Position numbers and translations under genes: made by a program
DNA from: Kitasatospora azatica KCTC 9699
GTDB taxonomy: Bacteria; Actinomycetota; Actinomycetes; Streptomycetales; Streptomycetaceae
Length of the DNA stretch: 64,000 bases
NCBI RefSeq assembly: GCF_000744785.1
Contig: NZ_JQMO01000002.1
Location: 310,001-374,000, forward strand
Direction: 5' to 3'
In this document: piece after piece, positions 1 to 9,525 of the stretch
Layout of the letters: each line of letters begins with the position of its first letter
Numbering within the stretch: the stretch's first letter is position 1
Notes under the pieces: model-generated
Seen by the model: only the letters and a program-made list of their open reading frames with translations
The model's database searches: none
What the model was told of the DNA's origin: nothing

Positions 1-3000
1 CAGCTGGGTCGGCGCCGGGCGCGGGTCACTGGGCCGGCCCTGCCCGGGGCCGGTGAAGACGCCGCGTCCGTCCTCGCCGACCTGGTACCTGCCGGTGTCC
101 CGGGAGTCCAGGCTGAACTCGGCGTCCAGCGGCACGGTGGAGTGGGTGTCCCTGCCGCCCTTGCTGAAGGTCAGGTCGACCACGACCTTCGAGGTGAAGA
201 GCGTCTGCGGCTGGGGGTACTTGCCGTTGGCGTACACCTTGCCGGTGCTGCCGTCGCGCCAGCCTGCCCGGTTGCGGACCTGGTGGCTGTACGAACCCTG
301 GATGTCCAGCTGGTTCTTGGCCGCGTCCAGGGTGGCGCTGCCGCCGCCCTGGATCATGCCGGTCCTGGTGTCGGAGTGCGTGGTGCGGTGCGAGTCGAAG
401 ACCGTCGTCTCCGAAACGCTGTTCAGCTCGGCGCCGTTCTCCTGGCGCTTGTACTCCATCTCGACGAGTCGCGCGGTGGCCGACACCTTGACCCCGTGCT
501 TGAGCAGACCCGCCGTCAGTTTCTGGGTCTCCAAGGGGAGTCCGCGCGTCATCGAGGTGAGCCGGGAGGAGACCACGGAGTGGCTGAAGGTGTGCAGCAC
601 GTCGTCCCTGACCTCGTGCCAGGCGCCGCCGAGCTGCTGGGTGCCGATCGTGTCGAGCTGGTCGTGCAGCGGCGAGATGTCGGTGAGGTGGCGGGTGGTG
701 ACGGTGTCACGCAGGCCGTGTCCGGCGCCGCCGGGCCAGACCGCGTCGGGCGGGGTCGGGATCTCGGTGCCGGGCTCCCAAGTCCTTGGCGCGGTCACGG
801 TCTTCGGCCCGGTCACCTCGAACCGGGTGGGATCGGCGACCGGTTGCTGCGGCACCACGGTGATGTCGTTCGAGCCGCCGGGCCCGGGCGGCGGCGGGTC
901 CTGGATCCTGCGGGCCTCGCGCTGCTCGATCAGTGTGGTGAAGTTGACCTCCGTGCTGCCGGTGCCGTGCTTGGCCTCGCCGACCAGCGGGGTCAGGTGG
1001 AAGTCCAGGTGCAGGGTGCCCGTGCCGTCGAACACCGCGCCGGGAGCCTTGAGTTTGGTGGTGACCGTCACCTCCTGGCTGCTGCCGGCCAGGTCGACGT
1101 GCTCGCGGCCGCCCTGCACCGACCCCGAGCCGCCGAGCAGACCGGGCTTGGCCAGGGTGAAGTTGCCCAGCGCGGGCGCCGGCACCTGGAGCTGGTTGCC
1201 CCGACCGGCCTGAGCGGTCGAGGAACGGACCACGCCGGTACCGACGTTGAACTCGGTCTGGGCGGTGTTGTCGACGTGCTGCATCGACTTCACCGAGGCG
1301 CTGATGTCCACGCCGGCGGTGTGGAGACCGTCGGCGCCGGTCACCTCGATCCGGATCTTCTCGCCCGACATCAGGCCCTTGAGGTCCTGCTGCAGCCGGC
1401 CCAGGTCGAGTTCCTCCTGCAGCCTGGCGCGGACCTTCGGCCACATGCCCTCGAAGAACCCCTGGCCCTCCTGGTCCACCCCGTGCAGCACCGCCTCGAT
1501 CCCGACGGGCGCGCCGGGATCGCCGCCGAGCTGGTGCCCACCGGCCGAGACGTCGGTGACGATGTCCGAGCTGCCCAGCCGGTGCGTGTCGACGATGCGC
1601 TGGGGCGGCGCGAACCGCGCGTTGAGGTCGTTCCGGCCGCCGGTGGTGTCGAGCGTCTCGCGCAGCGGGACGGCGACCGTGGCGCCGATCTCCAGGGTCT
1701 GGGTGTGCCGGCCCGGCTGCACCTCGAACGGGCGGCCGTGCCTGGTCAGGTCGCTGAAGTCGAGGGTCAGTTCGATCTTGCTGCCGTACAGGGCGCCCGG
1801 TTCGACGCTCTTGCCACGGGCGATGGTGCGGCCGCCGTCGCTTCGCCCGCTGCCGCTCATCCGGTCGTGGAGGTAGTTCAGCGGGATGGTCACGTCCCCG
1901 CCCTTGGGCTTGAACTTGGCCTGGATGCCGGCCAGGAAGCGCCAGCGCGTGTCGGCCAGCCGGGCACTCGCCGACTGCTGCTCGGAGCCGCCCTCGAACT
2001 CGACCTTCGGCGCGGTGTCCAGGTAGGTCTGCTCCGACACCCGGGCCTTGATCGATACCTTGCCGGACCAGCCGCCGCCCGCGAACGGCGCATCCCAGAC
2101 CTCGCCCCGGGAGAGCGCAGACAGCTTCGGGCGCAGCGAGCTGGGGTCGAAGAAGTGCTTGGCGACGGTGTTGGCGGCCGGCAGGTCGCCGCCGAAGGCC
2201 CGGGAGAACAGCCCGGTGATGCCGTTGACCACGGTGGTGTCGTCCGTGTGCAGGCCGACCAGGATGTCGGAGGCGCCGAGTTGGCCACTGCGGGTGATCC
2301 GTGAGGGCGGCAGGCGGACGGCCTCCGGCGGCAGCGGGTGCAGGGCGAACGCCGGGTCGGTCGGCGGGACGTGGACGGGGGCGTGGACCTGCGTGGGGGC
2401 GTGGGTCGGTGCGGGGGTGGGGACGTGGTTGGCCGTGGCCGTGGCGGTGCTGGTGCTGGGCGTCTGGACGGTGGTGGCCGTCGCCTCGTGCACGAAGGCA
2501 TGCGGTTGCGCGGGTGCCGGCCCGCCGATCTTCGGCCCGACGCCCAGCTTCGTCCAGGCGTCCTTCAGCGAGGCGGTGCCCAGCGACTCGGGCTTGCCGT
2601 TCCGGTAGACCACCCAGTCGCCGTTCGGGACCACGGTCGGACGCCCCTTGGCGTCCACCCCCACCCGGCCGGAGATCACGTCCCCCTCCGGAGTGACGAT
2701 CGCCTCCTGCGTCGGGCCGAGCGCCTCCTTGCCGGTCTGCTGGTGCGCGGACTGGAGCAGCGACACCCCGTCCTCGCCCGGCTTGGCCGCGTAGCAGACC
2801 ACGAAGGCGAGGTCGCCGTTGGTCGGCCCCGCGTGCGAGAGCGCCGTGTCCGCGCCGACCAGCCTGCCGCCCACCTCCATGCTGCCGGGCTCCCCGTGAC
2901 CGACCATCAGCTGCCAACCGTCCGCGCCCGGCACGGCGTGTGCGGCGGCCTCGGTGAGTTTGCTGCCTTCGGGGCGCGGGAACCAGACGCCGCTGGGGAG

Positions 3001-5040
3001 TTGGGCCGCCGGCTCGGTGGACCGCGCCGGCGTGGGACCGTGGTCGAAGCTGTGCGGCTGAGGGACCGGGGCGTTGTGCTGGGGCACCGGGCTCGGATCG
3101 TGGCTGTGCGGCTGGGTGACCTCGTGCTGCTGGCCCTGGCCCTGGCCGGGCTCGTGCACGGGGTTCGGGCCGGATTCGGAGCCGGGGCCGGAGCTGTGCG
3201 GCTGCCCGGTGCTGCGCTGCGGGTCGCCGGTGGCGCCGACGGTCGCGTGCTGCTCGGTGTGCTCGGGCTGGTGGGGGGCGGGGAGGTCCGAGGTCGTCGC
3301 GGCCTTGGCCTCCGGCAGCGGGGCGGCCTTCGGCTCGGGCGAGCCTGCGCCCCTGGGATCGGGCGCGGTCACCACCTTGGTCTCGGGCAGCGGTGCAGCC
3401 TTCGGCTCGGGCACCGTCACACTCTTGGGATCCGGCGACGCGACCAGCTTCGGCTCCGGCAGCCCCTTCGCCGCTGGCAACCCCTTCGCTTCCGGCAGCC
3501 CCGACGGCACCGAGTTGACCCCCTCGCCCGGGGCCCCCGTCCCCGTCCCCGTCCCCCGGGCCTCCGTACTCGTCTTAGGCGCGATCACCTGCCAGCCGCC
3601 CGGGACCGGCTGCCGGGAGGCCCCGGGCAGGTCCAACGCCTGCCGGTCGACCACCAGCGCCCGAGCGTCCGGGGTCGCCCGCACCGTCCCGTCCGGCGCC
3701 AGCACCTCCACGCCGTACTTGTCGGCGAAGCTGTGCAGGCCCGCGTACTCGGCCGGCCCGACCGGCGAGGTGAGCAGGACCCGGGTGGGCATCGGCGTGC
3801 CGGGCGGCAGGCCCTCCCGGACGCCCTGGTAGACCTGTCCGAGGTGCTCGCCCAGCCCGCCCACCGGTAGCGGCACGCCGTCGGCCCGGGTCGGCACCTC
3901 CCCCGGGGTCCCGACGATCAGCGTGTCCGGCAGGTCTCCGACGGCCGTGTAGAAGTTCCGGTCGGTACTGGCCGGGTCGGTCAACGAGTGCACCAGCAGC
4001 GAGCCCTGGTCGTTGGGCCGGACCCAGAGCGGCTGCCCGCCTGCGGTGATCACCGTGCCGCCGGGCGGCTCGGGATGAGCCTCCGGGGGGATCCCTGGGT
4101 GAAGGTCAGGATGAAGGTCAGGGTGCACGTCCGGATGGCCCCCGGCCGCACCACCCCCTCCCCCACCCCCGTGCCCGCCGTGCAGCACCGCGCCGAACCC
4201 GCCACCGAACGCACCGTTGACCAGGCCCAGGATGTTGAAGTCCGCATGCCCCTGGGCCGCCGAACTGATGATCTGCGTCACGTAGTTCGACGCTCCGCCG
4301 ATCACCACACCGGAACCGATCCTGCCCGCCAGGGTGTTGCCGGCATCGCCCAGCAACTTGCCCGCCCCGGCCCCGAATCCAAAGCCGACTGCCCCGGCCA
4401 GCGCGCCCATTCCGGCGGCGTCCAGCGTCTCCTTGAAGTCGAAGTTGTGCCGGTCGCCCTTGGCGATCTCGATCGCCTGGGCGAGCACGTCGAAACCGGC
4501 CATGTTCGCCGCGCCCAGGGCGATCTGGGACAGCGCTCGGCGCCCGACGGTCACCAGCACCGACTGGGTGGCCTCGACCATGGCCGGCACCGCCGCCTCG
4601 GTCGCACCGCCGGTGAACGGCGCCATCGCCGCCGCCCAGAGCAGTTCCCCGGCCAGCCAGGCCAGCATCTCGATGACCTGGATCTTCGCGGTCTCCACGG
4701 CGAGCGCGGACTCGCGCAGGTTCTCCGAGGTGTCGATGAGACTGCGTTCCAGTCCCTGCAGCACCTGCGGGCCGTCCGCGCTCAGGCCCTTGACGTAGGC
4801 CTCGAACTGGGTGCCGCCGTGCCCGCCCACCGATCCGGCCGCGCCCGCCAGGGCCTCGCGCACGTCGTTGGCCAACCCGCCGAAGTCGTCGGCGAAGACC
4901 GAGGCCGTCCCGGCCAGCGCGCGGACCTCGTCCTCGTCCAGTTTGGGGAAGGTCCCGGCCGCGATCGTGGCCAGCCACTGCAACTCGTCGGGAAACTGAA
5001 TGCCCACGCTTTCGAGCATGGGCAGGCCGCAGCCTGCCAC
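1..5040 (-). CDS. CpnT-like WXG100-family giant secreted protein (C-terminus beyond window)
   Basis: One leftward reading frame stays open from base 5040 to base 1 (1680 codons, no stop), so the gene continues outside the window. The N-terminal ~100 residues (GIQFPDELQWL, then LPKLDEDEVRALAG-like helices) resemble the WXG100-like module of CpnT and of actinobacterial polymorphic secreted proteins exported by type VII secretion. It is followed by a Gly/Ala-rich segment, Pro/Lys repeats of the PEPKAAPLPE type (about residues 500-585), His/Gln/Pro- and Pro/Thr-rich linkers, and a long beta-rich region I do not recognise. In this family the activity (toxin, deaminase, protease) sits at the C-terminus, which is not visible. 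The start is GTG 5040, with AGAAGG six bases upstream; ATG 5019 in frame is the alternative but has no good ribosome site. Family assignment is from pattern only. Confidence 0.75.
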   Translation of the reverse strand, partial: MAGCGLPMLESVGIQFPDELQWLATIAAGTFPKLDEDEVRALAGTASVFADDFGGLANDVREALAGAAGSVGGHGGTQFEAYVKGLSADGPQVLQGLERSLIDTSENLRESALAVETAKIQVIEMLAWLAGELLWAAAMAPFTGGATEAAVPAMVEATQSVLVTVGRRALSQIALGAANMAGFDVLAQAIEIAKGDRHNFDFKETLDAAGMGALAGAVGFGFGAGAGKLLGDAGNTLAGRIGSGVVIGGASNYVTQIISSAAQGHADFNILGLVNGAFGGGFGAVLHGGHGGGGGGGAAGGHPDVHPDLHPDLHPGIPPEAHPEPPGGTVITAGGQPLWVRPNDQGSLLVHSLTDPASTDRNFYTAVGDLPDTLIVGTPGEVPTRADGVPLPVGGLGEHLGQVYQGVREGLPPGTPMPTRVLLTSPVGPAEYAGLHSFADKYGVEVLAPDGTVRATPDARALVVDRQALDLPGASRQPVPGGWQVIAPKTSTEARGTGTGTGAPGEGVNSVPSGLPEAKGLPAAKGLPEPKLVASPDPKSVTVPEPKAAPLPETKVVTAPDPRGAGSPEPKAAPLPEAKAATTSDLPAPHQPEHTEQHATVGATGDPQRSTGQPHSSGPGSESGPNPVHEPGQGQGQQHEVTQPHSHDPSPVPQHNAPVPQPHSFDHGPTPARSTEPAAQLPSGVWFPRPEGSKLTEAAAHAVPGADGWQLMVGHGEPGSMEVGGRLVGADTALSHAGPTNGDLAFVVCYAAKPGEDGVSLLQSAHQQTGKEALGPTQEAIVTPEGDVISGRVGVDAKGRPTVVPNGDWVVYRNGKPESLGTASLKDAWTKLGVGPKIGGPAPAQPHAFVHEATATTVQTPSTSTATATANHVPTPAPTHAPTQVHAPVHVPPTDPAFALHPLPPEAVRLPPSRITRSGQLGASDILVGLHTDDTTVVNGITGLFSRAFGGDLPAANTVAKHFFDPSSLRPKLSALSRGEVWDAPFAGGGWSGKVSIKARVSEQTYLDTAPKVEFEGGSEQQSASARLADTRWRFLAGIQAKFKPKGGDVTIPLNYLHDRMSGSGRSDGGRTIARGKSVEPGALYGSKIELTLDFSDLTRHGRPFEVQPGRHTQTLEIGATVAVPLRETLDTTGGRNDLNARFAPPQRIVDTHRLGSSDIVTDVSAGGHQLGGDPGAPVGIEAVLHGVDQEGQGFFEGMWPKVRARLQEELDLGRLQQDLKGLMSGEKIRIEVTGADGLHTAGVDISASVKSMQHVDNTAQTEFNVGTGVVRSSTAQAGRGNQLQVPAPALGNFTLAKPGLLGGSGSVQGGREHVDLAGSSQEVTVTTKLKAPGAVFDGTGTLHLDFHLTPLVGEAKHGTGSTEVNFTTLIEQREARRIQDPPPPGPGGSNDITVVPQQPVADPTRFEVTGPKTVTAPRTWEPGTEIPTPPDAVWPGGAGHGLRDTVTTRHLTDISPLHDQLDTIGTQQLGGAWHEVRDDVLHTFSHSVVSSRLTSMTRGLPLETQKLTAGLLKHGVKVSATARLVEMEYKRQENGAELNSVSETTVFDSHRTTHSDTRTGMIQGGGSATLDAAKNQLDIQGSYSHQVRNRAGWRDGSTGKVYANGKYPQPQTLFTSKVVVDLTFSKGGRDTHSTVPLDAEFSLDSRDTGRYQVGEDGRGVFTGPGQGRPSDPRPAPTQL

Positions 5041-5214
5041 AAAAGGCCTTCTGACGAGACGTCACGCGCGACGCCCGAACTGTTTACCCCTCGTGCAATC
5101 GGAATTCCGTTGCCGCGAAGGTGTTTTCCTGTTCCTCACGCGCATTCCATCCGGCCGTTGACCGGCGACGCCCGCCCGGAAAGCTGCTCGCCCGTGGAGC
5201 CGGCCCGGCCCCGG

Positions 5215-6840
5215 TCAGGACCAGTGGCTGAAGCTGAGCCGCAGCGCCGCCTGGTCGCCGAGCAGCTTGGCGGCGCTCAGCGGCAGCGGGATCGACACGG
5301 TGCCCTGTTGGGTGGCGAGCGGCTGGGTGCCGACCGTGCTGTAGTCGGCGATCGCCCCGGGCAGCATCGAGTTCCAGGCGGCCCAGGCGAGCATCGCCTC
5401 GGGCGGGTCACTGGCCAGGCGGCCGACGTCGACCACCAGGATGTCGTCCCAGTCGGCGGCCTGGGCCAGGTGGTCGCGCCAGAAGAGCAGTCCGTGCCGC
5501 TCCTCCAGCCGCATCACCCGCAGGTGCAAGGCGTAGCGGCAGACGGTGGACGGCGCGACGGTCGAGCTGCCCTCCCGGGTGGCCGGGTCGAGCAGGAAGA
5601 CGTCGGCGAGCGGTACCGGCGCGGCCTGGTCCTGACGGCCGCTCAGCTGGACCGGGCAGTAGTGGGCGGCGAGTTGCTCGTCCAGCACGACCGGCAGCCC
5701 GCGCACCGAGAGCTGGACCTCCGCCTGCCAGACCGCCCCGTCTGCCGCTGCGGCGGGCACCGGATCCAGTCCGGTCAGCGCGACCTCGACCTTGACCTTC
5801 CCGAACAGGAAGCGCCGCAGGTTCTGGTACCCCTCCTCGGAGTTGACCAGGCCGTAGCGGCCGGAGTGGGAGCGGTGCACGAACGCGCGGTGCGCGCCCC
5901 GGACATAGGCGTTCTCGATCGCGACCAGGCCGTCGCTGCGCGGGCCGACCACCTTCCTGGAGAGCCCGTAGTCGGCCGGGTCGGTGCCGATCAGGCAGAA
6001 GATGCGGTCCGCCGGGAACTCGTCGGGCGGGATCTCGGTGGGGCGCCAGCCGTCCGGGGCCTCCTCGCCCCAGTGCGCGTCGCGCCACAGGTACCCGTAC
6101 ATCAGCTCCGGCGAGAAGATGTCGGAGCCCACCGGCCCGAGGACCTCCATCGCCTCGTCCAGCAGGCCGCCGCCGACCTCGAAGGTGATGCCGCCGTGCG
6201 GGGTCCCGTAGGTGAACAGCTTGTCGACCAGGTCCTTGCCCGGGGTGCGCGGCACGCCGTCCTTCGGCAGGTAGGAGATCTTCTGGATCATGCTGCGGCA
6301 GACCAGGCCGCCCATCGAGTGGGCTACCAGGAAGACCTTCGGGGCGCCCGTTCTGGACCGCACCAGCTCGACCAGGTCGTAGAGGTCCTCGGCGGCCCGC
6401 TCGATGTTGAACTCGGCGGCCCCCTTGCCGAAGGTGTCGGCGGCGGAGTCGTAGAAGCGGTGGATCCACAGGGTCTCGGGCGGGACGCTCTGCGGCTGCT
6501 GCGACTCCAGGTAGGCCTTGGGGTCGCCGGAGACCAGCGGCTGGTAGCCGTCGGCCGCGAAGAGCCGCAGCAGTGGGCTCTCGAACTGGTAGTACTGCGG
6601 GGTGCCGTCACCGCCGACCCGGATGTGGGTGGAGCCGTCGTTGAAGCCGTAGAACGGGTCGTCGACCTGTTTGTCGATCCCCTTGGCGCCGCCCGCGAAG
6701 CCCCGGACGTAGATGACGGGCAGTCGGCGGCCGGGGGCGGACTGCGGCGCCGGGGCCGGGGTCGCAGCGTCGGGCTCAGGGTCGGGCTCGGGCTCGGCTG
6801 CGGGCGGTGCTGTCGAGTGGCGGCGGAAGATGGACATCAT
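5215..6840 (-). CDS. alpha/beta-hydrolase (esterase/lipase-like)
   Basis: 541 aa. After a Pro/Glu-rich N-terminal tail (residues 11-37) comes PVIYVRGFAGG, a typical first strand and oxyanion turn, and the nucleophile elbow AHSMGG (Ser about 175), followed by TYGTPHGG. This arrangement resembles lecithin:cholesterol-acyltransferase-type or PGAP1-like serine hydrolases. The catalytic His is probably in a later VHRSHSG segment, but that is inferred. The C-terminal ~200 residues carry no family I recognise. Start ATG 6840 is preceded by GAGGA eight bases upstream; a frame 93 bases longer has no ribosome site. It lies upstream of the CpnT-like gene on the same strand with a 174-bp gap, so it may be an accessory of it, but nothing in the sequence proves that. 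No signal peptide is visible. Confidence 0.7.
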   Translation of the reverse strand: MMSIFRRHSTAPPAAEPEPDPEPDAATPAPAPQSAPGRRLPVIYVRGFAGGAKGIDKQVDDPFYGFNDGSTHIRVGGDGTPQYYQFESPLLRLFAADGYQPLVSGDPKAYLESQQPQSVPPETLWIHRFYDSAADTFGKGAAEFNIERAAEDLYDLVELVRSRTGAPKVFLVAHSMGGLVCRSMIQKISYLPKDGVPRTPGKDLVDKLFTYGTPHGGITFEVGGGLLDEAMEVLGPVGSDIFSPELMYGYLWRDAHWGEEAPDGWRPTEIPPDEFPADRIFCLIGTDPADYGLSRKVVGPRSDGLVAIENAYVRGAHRAFVHRSHSGRYGLVNSEEGYQNLRRFLFGKVKVEVALTGLDPVPAAAADGAVWQAEVQLSVRGLPVVLDEQLAAHYCPVQLSGRQDQAAPVPLADVFLLDPATREGSSTVAPSTVCRYALHLRVMRLEERHGLLFWRDHLAQAADWDDILVVDVGRLASDPPEAMLAWAAWNSMLPGAIADYSTVGTQPLATQQGTVSIPLPLSAAKLLGDQAALRLSFSHWS

Positions 6841-6964
6841 CGGGTGCGTCCTCTGGTCGAGGGAAGGCCGTAGGCATACCCAGACTCCGCGCGCCACCTC
6901 GGGGCGGCAACCGGAAGAAGCTCCGTGGACCAACCATTCGGGTGAACCTGCGGTTATCGGCTTC

Positions 6965-6994
6965 CTGACGGCTCATCAGCCGACCTACCGTCAG
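6965..6994. promoter_or_regulatory. inverted repeat upstream of the imine-reductase-like gene
   Basis: CTGACGG (6965-6971) and CCGTCAG (6988-6994) form perfect 7-bp arms around a 16-bp spacer that itself contains GGCT/AGCC. The repeat ends four bases before the GTG start at 6999. No Shine-Dalgarno is visible, so the gene may be leaderless and the repeat could be an operator. Function is inferred. Confidence 0.35.
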
Positions 6995-6998
6995 TTCC

Positions 6999-7886
6999 GT
7001 GCGAAACGCAGAGGTGACCGTGCTCGGCCTGGGGGCGATGGGCACCGCCCTGGCCGGCGCGTTCCTGACCGCCGGCCACCGGACCACCGTGTGGAACCGC
7101 ACGCCCGGGCGAGCCGGCGGGCTGACGGCGCGCGGCGCCATGGAGCTCCCGACCGCCGCCGAGGCCGTCCGGGCGAGCGGGCTGACCGTGGTCTGCCTGG
7201 CCGATCAGGAGGCCGTGCGGCAGGCCCTGGCCCCACTGGCCGAGCCGCTCGCCGGCCGCACCCTGGTCAACCTCACATCCGGCTCGCCGATCGACGCCCG
7301 GCAGAGCGCCGGCTGGGCCGAGCAGCACGGCGTCCACTACCTGGACGGCGTACTCCTGACCACGCCGGCCGGCGTCGGCAACCCCGACTTCCTGCAGCTC
7401 TACGGCGGCGACCGGGCCACCTTCGACGCCGCCCGCGACACCCTCGCCGCACTGGGCGACCCGGTCCACGTCGGCACCGACACCGCACTGCCCTCCGTGT
7501 ACGACACCGCACTGCTGGGCCAGATGTGGGGCACGCTGACCGGCTGGCTGCACGGGGTCGCGCTGATCGGCGCCGAGGGCCCCGGCGGCGGGGTGACGGC
7601 CACGGCCTACACCGAGGTGGCCGACCGCTGGATGACCACCGTGCGGGCCTTCATGGGCCAGTACGCCCCGCAGATCGACTCCGGCCAGTACCCGGGCGGC
7701 GAGTTCACCCTGCACCTGCACAGCTCGACGATGGACATCCTGGCCCACGCGAGTGAGCTGCGCGGGGTGCAGTCCGGGCTGCCGCAGCTGTTCCGCGAGC
7801 TGACCGGGCGGGCGATCGCGGCCGGCCACGGCGAGGACAGCTACGCCCGGCTGGTCGAGTTCATCAAGGTCGGGGGCCCGGCGTGA
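6999..7886 (+). CDS. imine-reductase-like NADP-binding dehydrogenase
   Basis: 295 aa. The N-terminal Rossmann motif GLGAMG (residues 10-15) is followed at 31-36 by VWNRTP, the NADPH-selecting NRT signature typical of imine reductases and 6-phosphogluconate-dehydrogenase-like enzymes. The inter-domain helix contains SVYDTALLGQMW. Asp169 there occupies the position that in R-type imine reductases is the proton-donor Asp (Tyr in S-type). The C-terminal helical domain would dimerise. Known imine reductases reduce cyclic imines; the physiological substrate here is unknown. Start GTG 6999 has no clear ribosome site; GTG 7014 is the alternative. A flavin monooxygenase follows 48 bp downstream across a tandem repeat, suggesting a two-gene redox unit. 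Confidence 0.75.
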   Translation: MRNAEVTVLGLGAMGTALAGAFLTAGHRTTVWNRTPGRAGGLTARGAMELPTAAEAVRASGLTVVCLADQEAVRQALAPLAEPLAGRTLVNLTSGSPIDARQSAGWAEQHGVHYLDGVLLTTPAGVGNPDFLQLYGGDRATFDAARDTLAALGDPVHVGTDTALPSVYDTALLGQMWGTLTGWLHGVALIGAEGPGGGVTATAYTEVADRWMTTVRAFMGQYAPQIDSGQYPGGEFTLHLHSSTMDILAHASELRGVQSGLPQLFRELTGRAIAAGHGEDSYARLVEFIKVGGPA

Positions 7887-7940
7887 GCGGGCGAAGCGAG
7901 GTGGCCGCGTGAGCGGGCGAAGCGAGATGGCCGCGTGAGC
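7881..7940. repeat. 26-bp tandem repeat over a stop/start junction
   Basis: Two 26-bp copies (7881-7906 and 7907-7932) differ by one base (gaggtgg versus gagatgg), and a third partial copy (gcgtgagc) runs to 7940. The first copy contains the TGA stop of the dehydrogenase and the third contains the GTG start of the monooxygenase. Because 26 is not a multiple of three, copy number does not alter a reading frame here but changes gene spacing. Confidence 0.8.
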
Positions 7941-9505
7941 AGCCCGCGGGACGTCGTGGTGATCGGCGGCGGACCGACCGGGCTGGTGCTCGCGATCGCG
8001 CTGCGCCGCTACGGCCTCGACACGGTGGTGGTCGAGCAGGGACCGAGCACCAAGCGCGAGGCCCGAGCCAGCGTGATCTGGCAGCGTGCCCTGGAGGCGC
8101 TGCGCGATCTCGGTTGCGCGGACGTGTTCCTGAGCCAGGGGCTGGCGGTGAGCCGGGCGAGTTCCACGTCGCCGGGCGGCTGGCCGGCGTCCAGCCGATG
8201 CACATGCCGGACACCGCCTTCCCCGGCCCGCTCTCCATCGAACAGGACACGATCGAGAGCCTGCTGCGCGAGCAGCTCCGCCGGCACGGGCCGGACGTCC
8301 AGTGGTCCACCGAGGCCGTGGCCGTGCGCGTCGGCGCGCAGGAGGCCGAGGTCGACCTGCGCGGTCCCGACGGGCAGACCCGCACCGTCGGCTGCCGTTG
8401 GGTGGTCGGCTGCGAGGGCTCGCGCAGTCTGGTCCGCCGGTCGCTCGGCATCCCCTTCGAGGGCGAGCAGCGGACCAACCTGCAGTGCCTGCAGCTCAAT
8501 GCCGAGCCCGACTGGAGCCACCCCTACCACCCACCGGTCACCCGGATCTTCATCAACCACGGCGTCACGCTGATCACCGACCCGGTCCCCGGCGGCGCGG
8601 TGCGCTTCTACGCCTTCCGCCCGGACCCCGAGCCGCAGCTCGAGGAGCCGCCGAGTCCGCAGGAGATGGAGACCCTGGTCGCCGCCGCCACCGGTGTGCC
8701 CGCCGTGCGGCTGGTCCCGACCGAGCCGCGCCGGGCCAACCGGGCCCGGTTCCACGACCGGATCGCCGGCCGGCTGCGCCATGACCGGGCGCTGCTCGCG
8801 GGCGACAGCGCGCACCTGTGGGCGCCGATCGGTGGCCGCGGACTGAACACCGGCCTGCTCGGCGCGCACAACCTGGGCTGGAAGCTGGCCGCCGTGCACC
8901 GCGGCTGGGCGACCGACGCGCTGCTCGACACCTACGACACCGAGCAGCGCGCAGCGGCGCTCGAGGTGATGCGGGCGATGCGCCGCAACATCCTGGAGCT
9001 GCCGCCGAACCGCCCGACCCTGGCCGCCATCAGGCTGCTCCTGCCTCATCTGCTGCGCAGCAGCCGCCTCGCCCGGCAAGGGGCCACCCTGCTCAGCGAC
9101 TTCGGCCGCAACCACCGAAGGAGCGCGCTCTCCTCCGGGAAGCGCGGTGAGCGGGGCGGGCTGCGCGCCGGCGACCGCCTGCCGGACCTGGCCGTCACCA
9201 CCGACACCGGCCCCGGCCGCCTGCACGACCTGCTCAGCTACCAGCGCTGGTCACTGCTGCTCGTCGAGGCCGACGCGGAACAGCCCGACCACAGCGCCGC
9301 CGCCACCCTGCGCCGGCTGACGGACCGCTACGTGATGCCGGTCGGCCACTTCCGGATCCACCCCGACCCGCACCGGCACCACACTCTCCCCACCGGCACC
9401 TTGCTCCTCGTCCGCCCCGACGGCCACCTCGGCCTGCGCGCCGGAGCCGGCGACCGCCGCCTGCTCAAGGCCTACCTGGACCGCTGGTTCGTCCAGCGCG
9501 GCTAG
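7935..9505 (+). pseudogene. FAD-dependent aromatic monooxygenase, disrupted by a -1 frameshift
   Basis: Together the two frames give a full class A flavoprotein hydroxylase of about 523 aa. Frame one starts at GTG 7935 and contains the FAD site VVIGGGPTGL. Frame two carries the substrate-binding sheet, the GD motif region LLAGDSAHLWAP with GRGLNTGLLGAHNLGWKLA, and a thioredoxin-like C-terminal domain as in phenol 2-monooxygenases. Continuity is lost at GGG 8155-8157: restoring one G would join VSR to GEFHVAGRLAG, the expected sequence. Either a single base was lost in a G run (mutation or sequencing error) or ribosomes slip there. No slippery heptamer is evident, so a pseudogene or an assembly error is likeliest. 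It follows the imine-reductase-like gene. Confidence 0.7.
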
Positions 9506-9525
9506 CGCCTCCCAAACCTTCGCCT

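Noticed and set aside
142..6873. Long rightward reading frames opposite the CpnT-like and hydrolase genes (142-2304, 2338-3870, 3988-6873)
   Set aside because: They share triplet register with the leftward genes and have shadow composition (strings of R, G, A, D, H, no motifs). The opposite strand carries recognisable domains.
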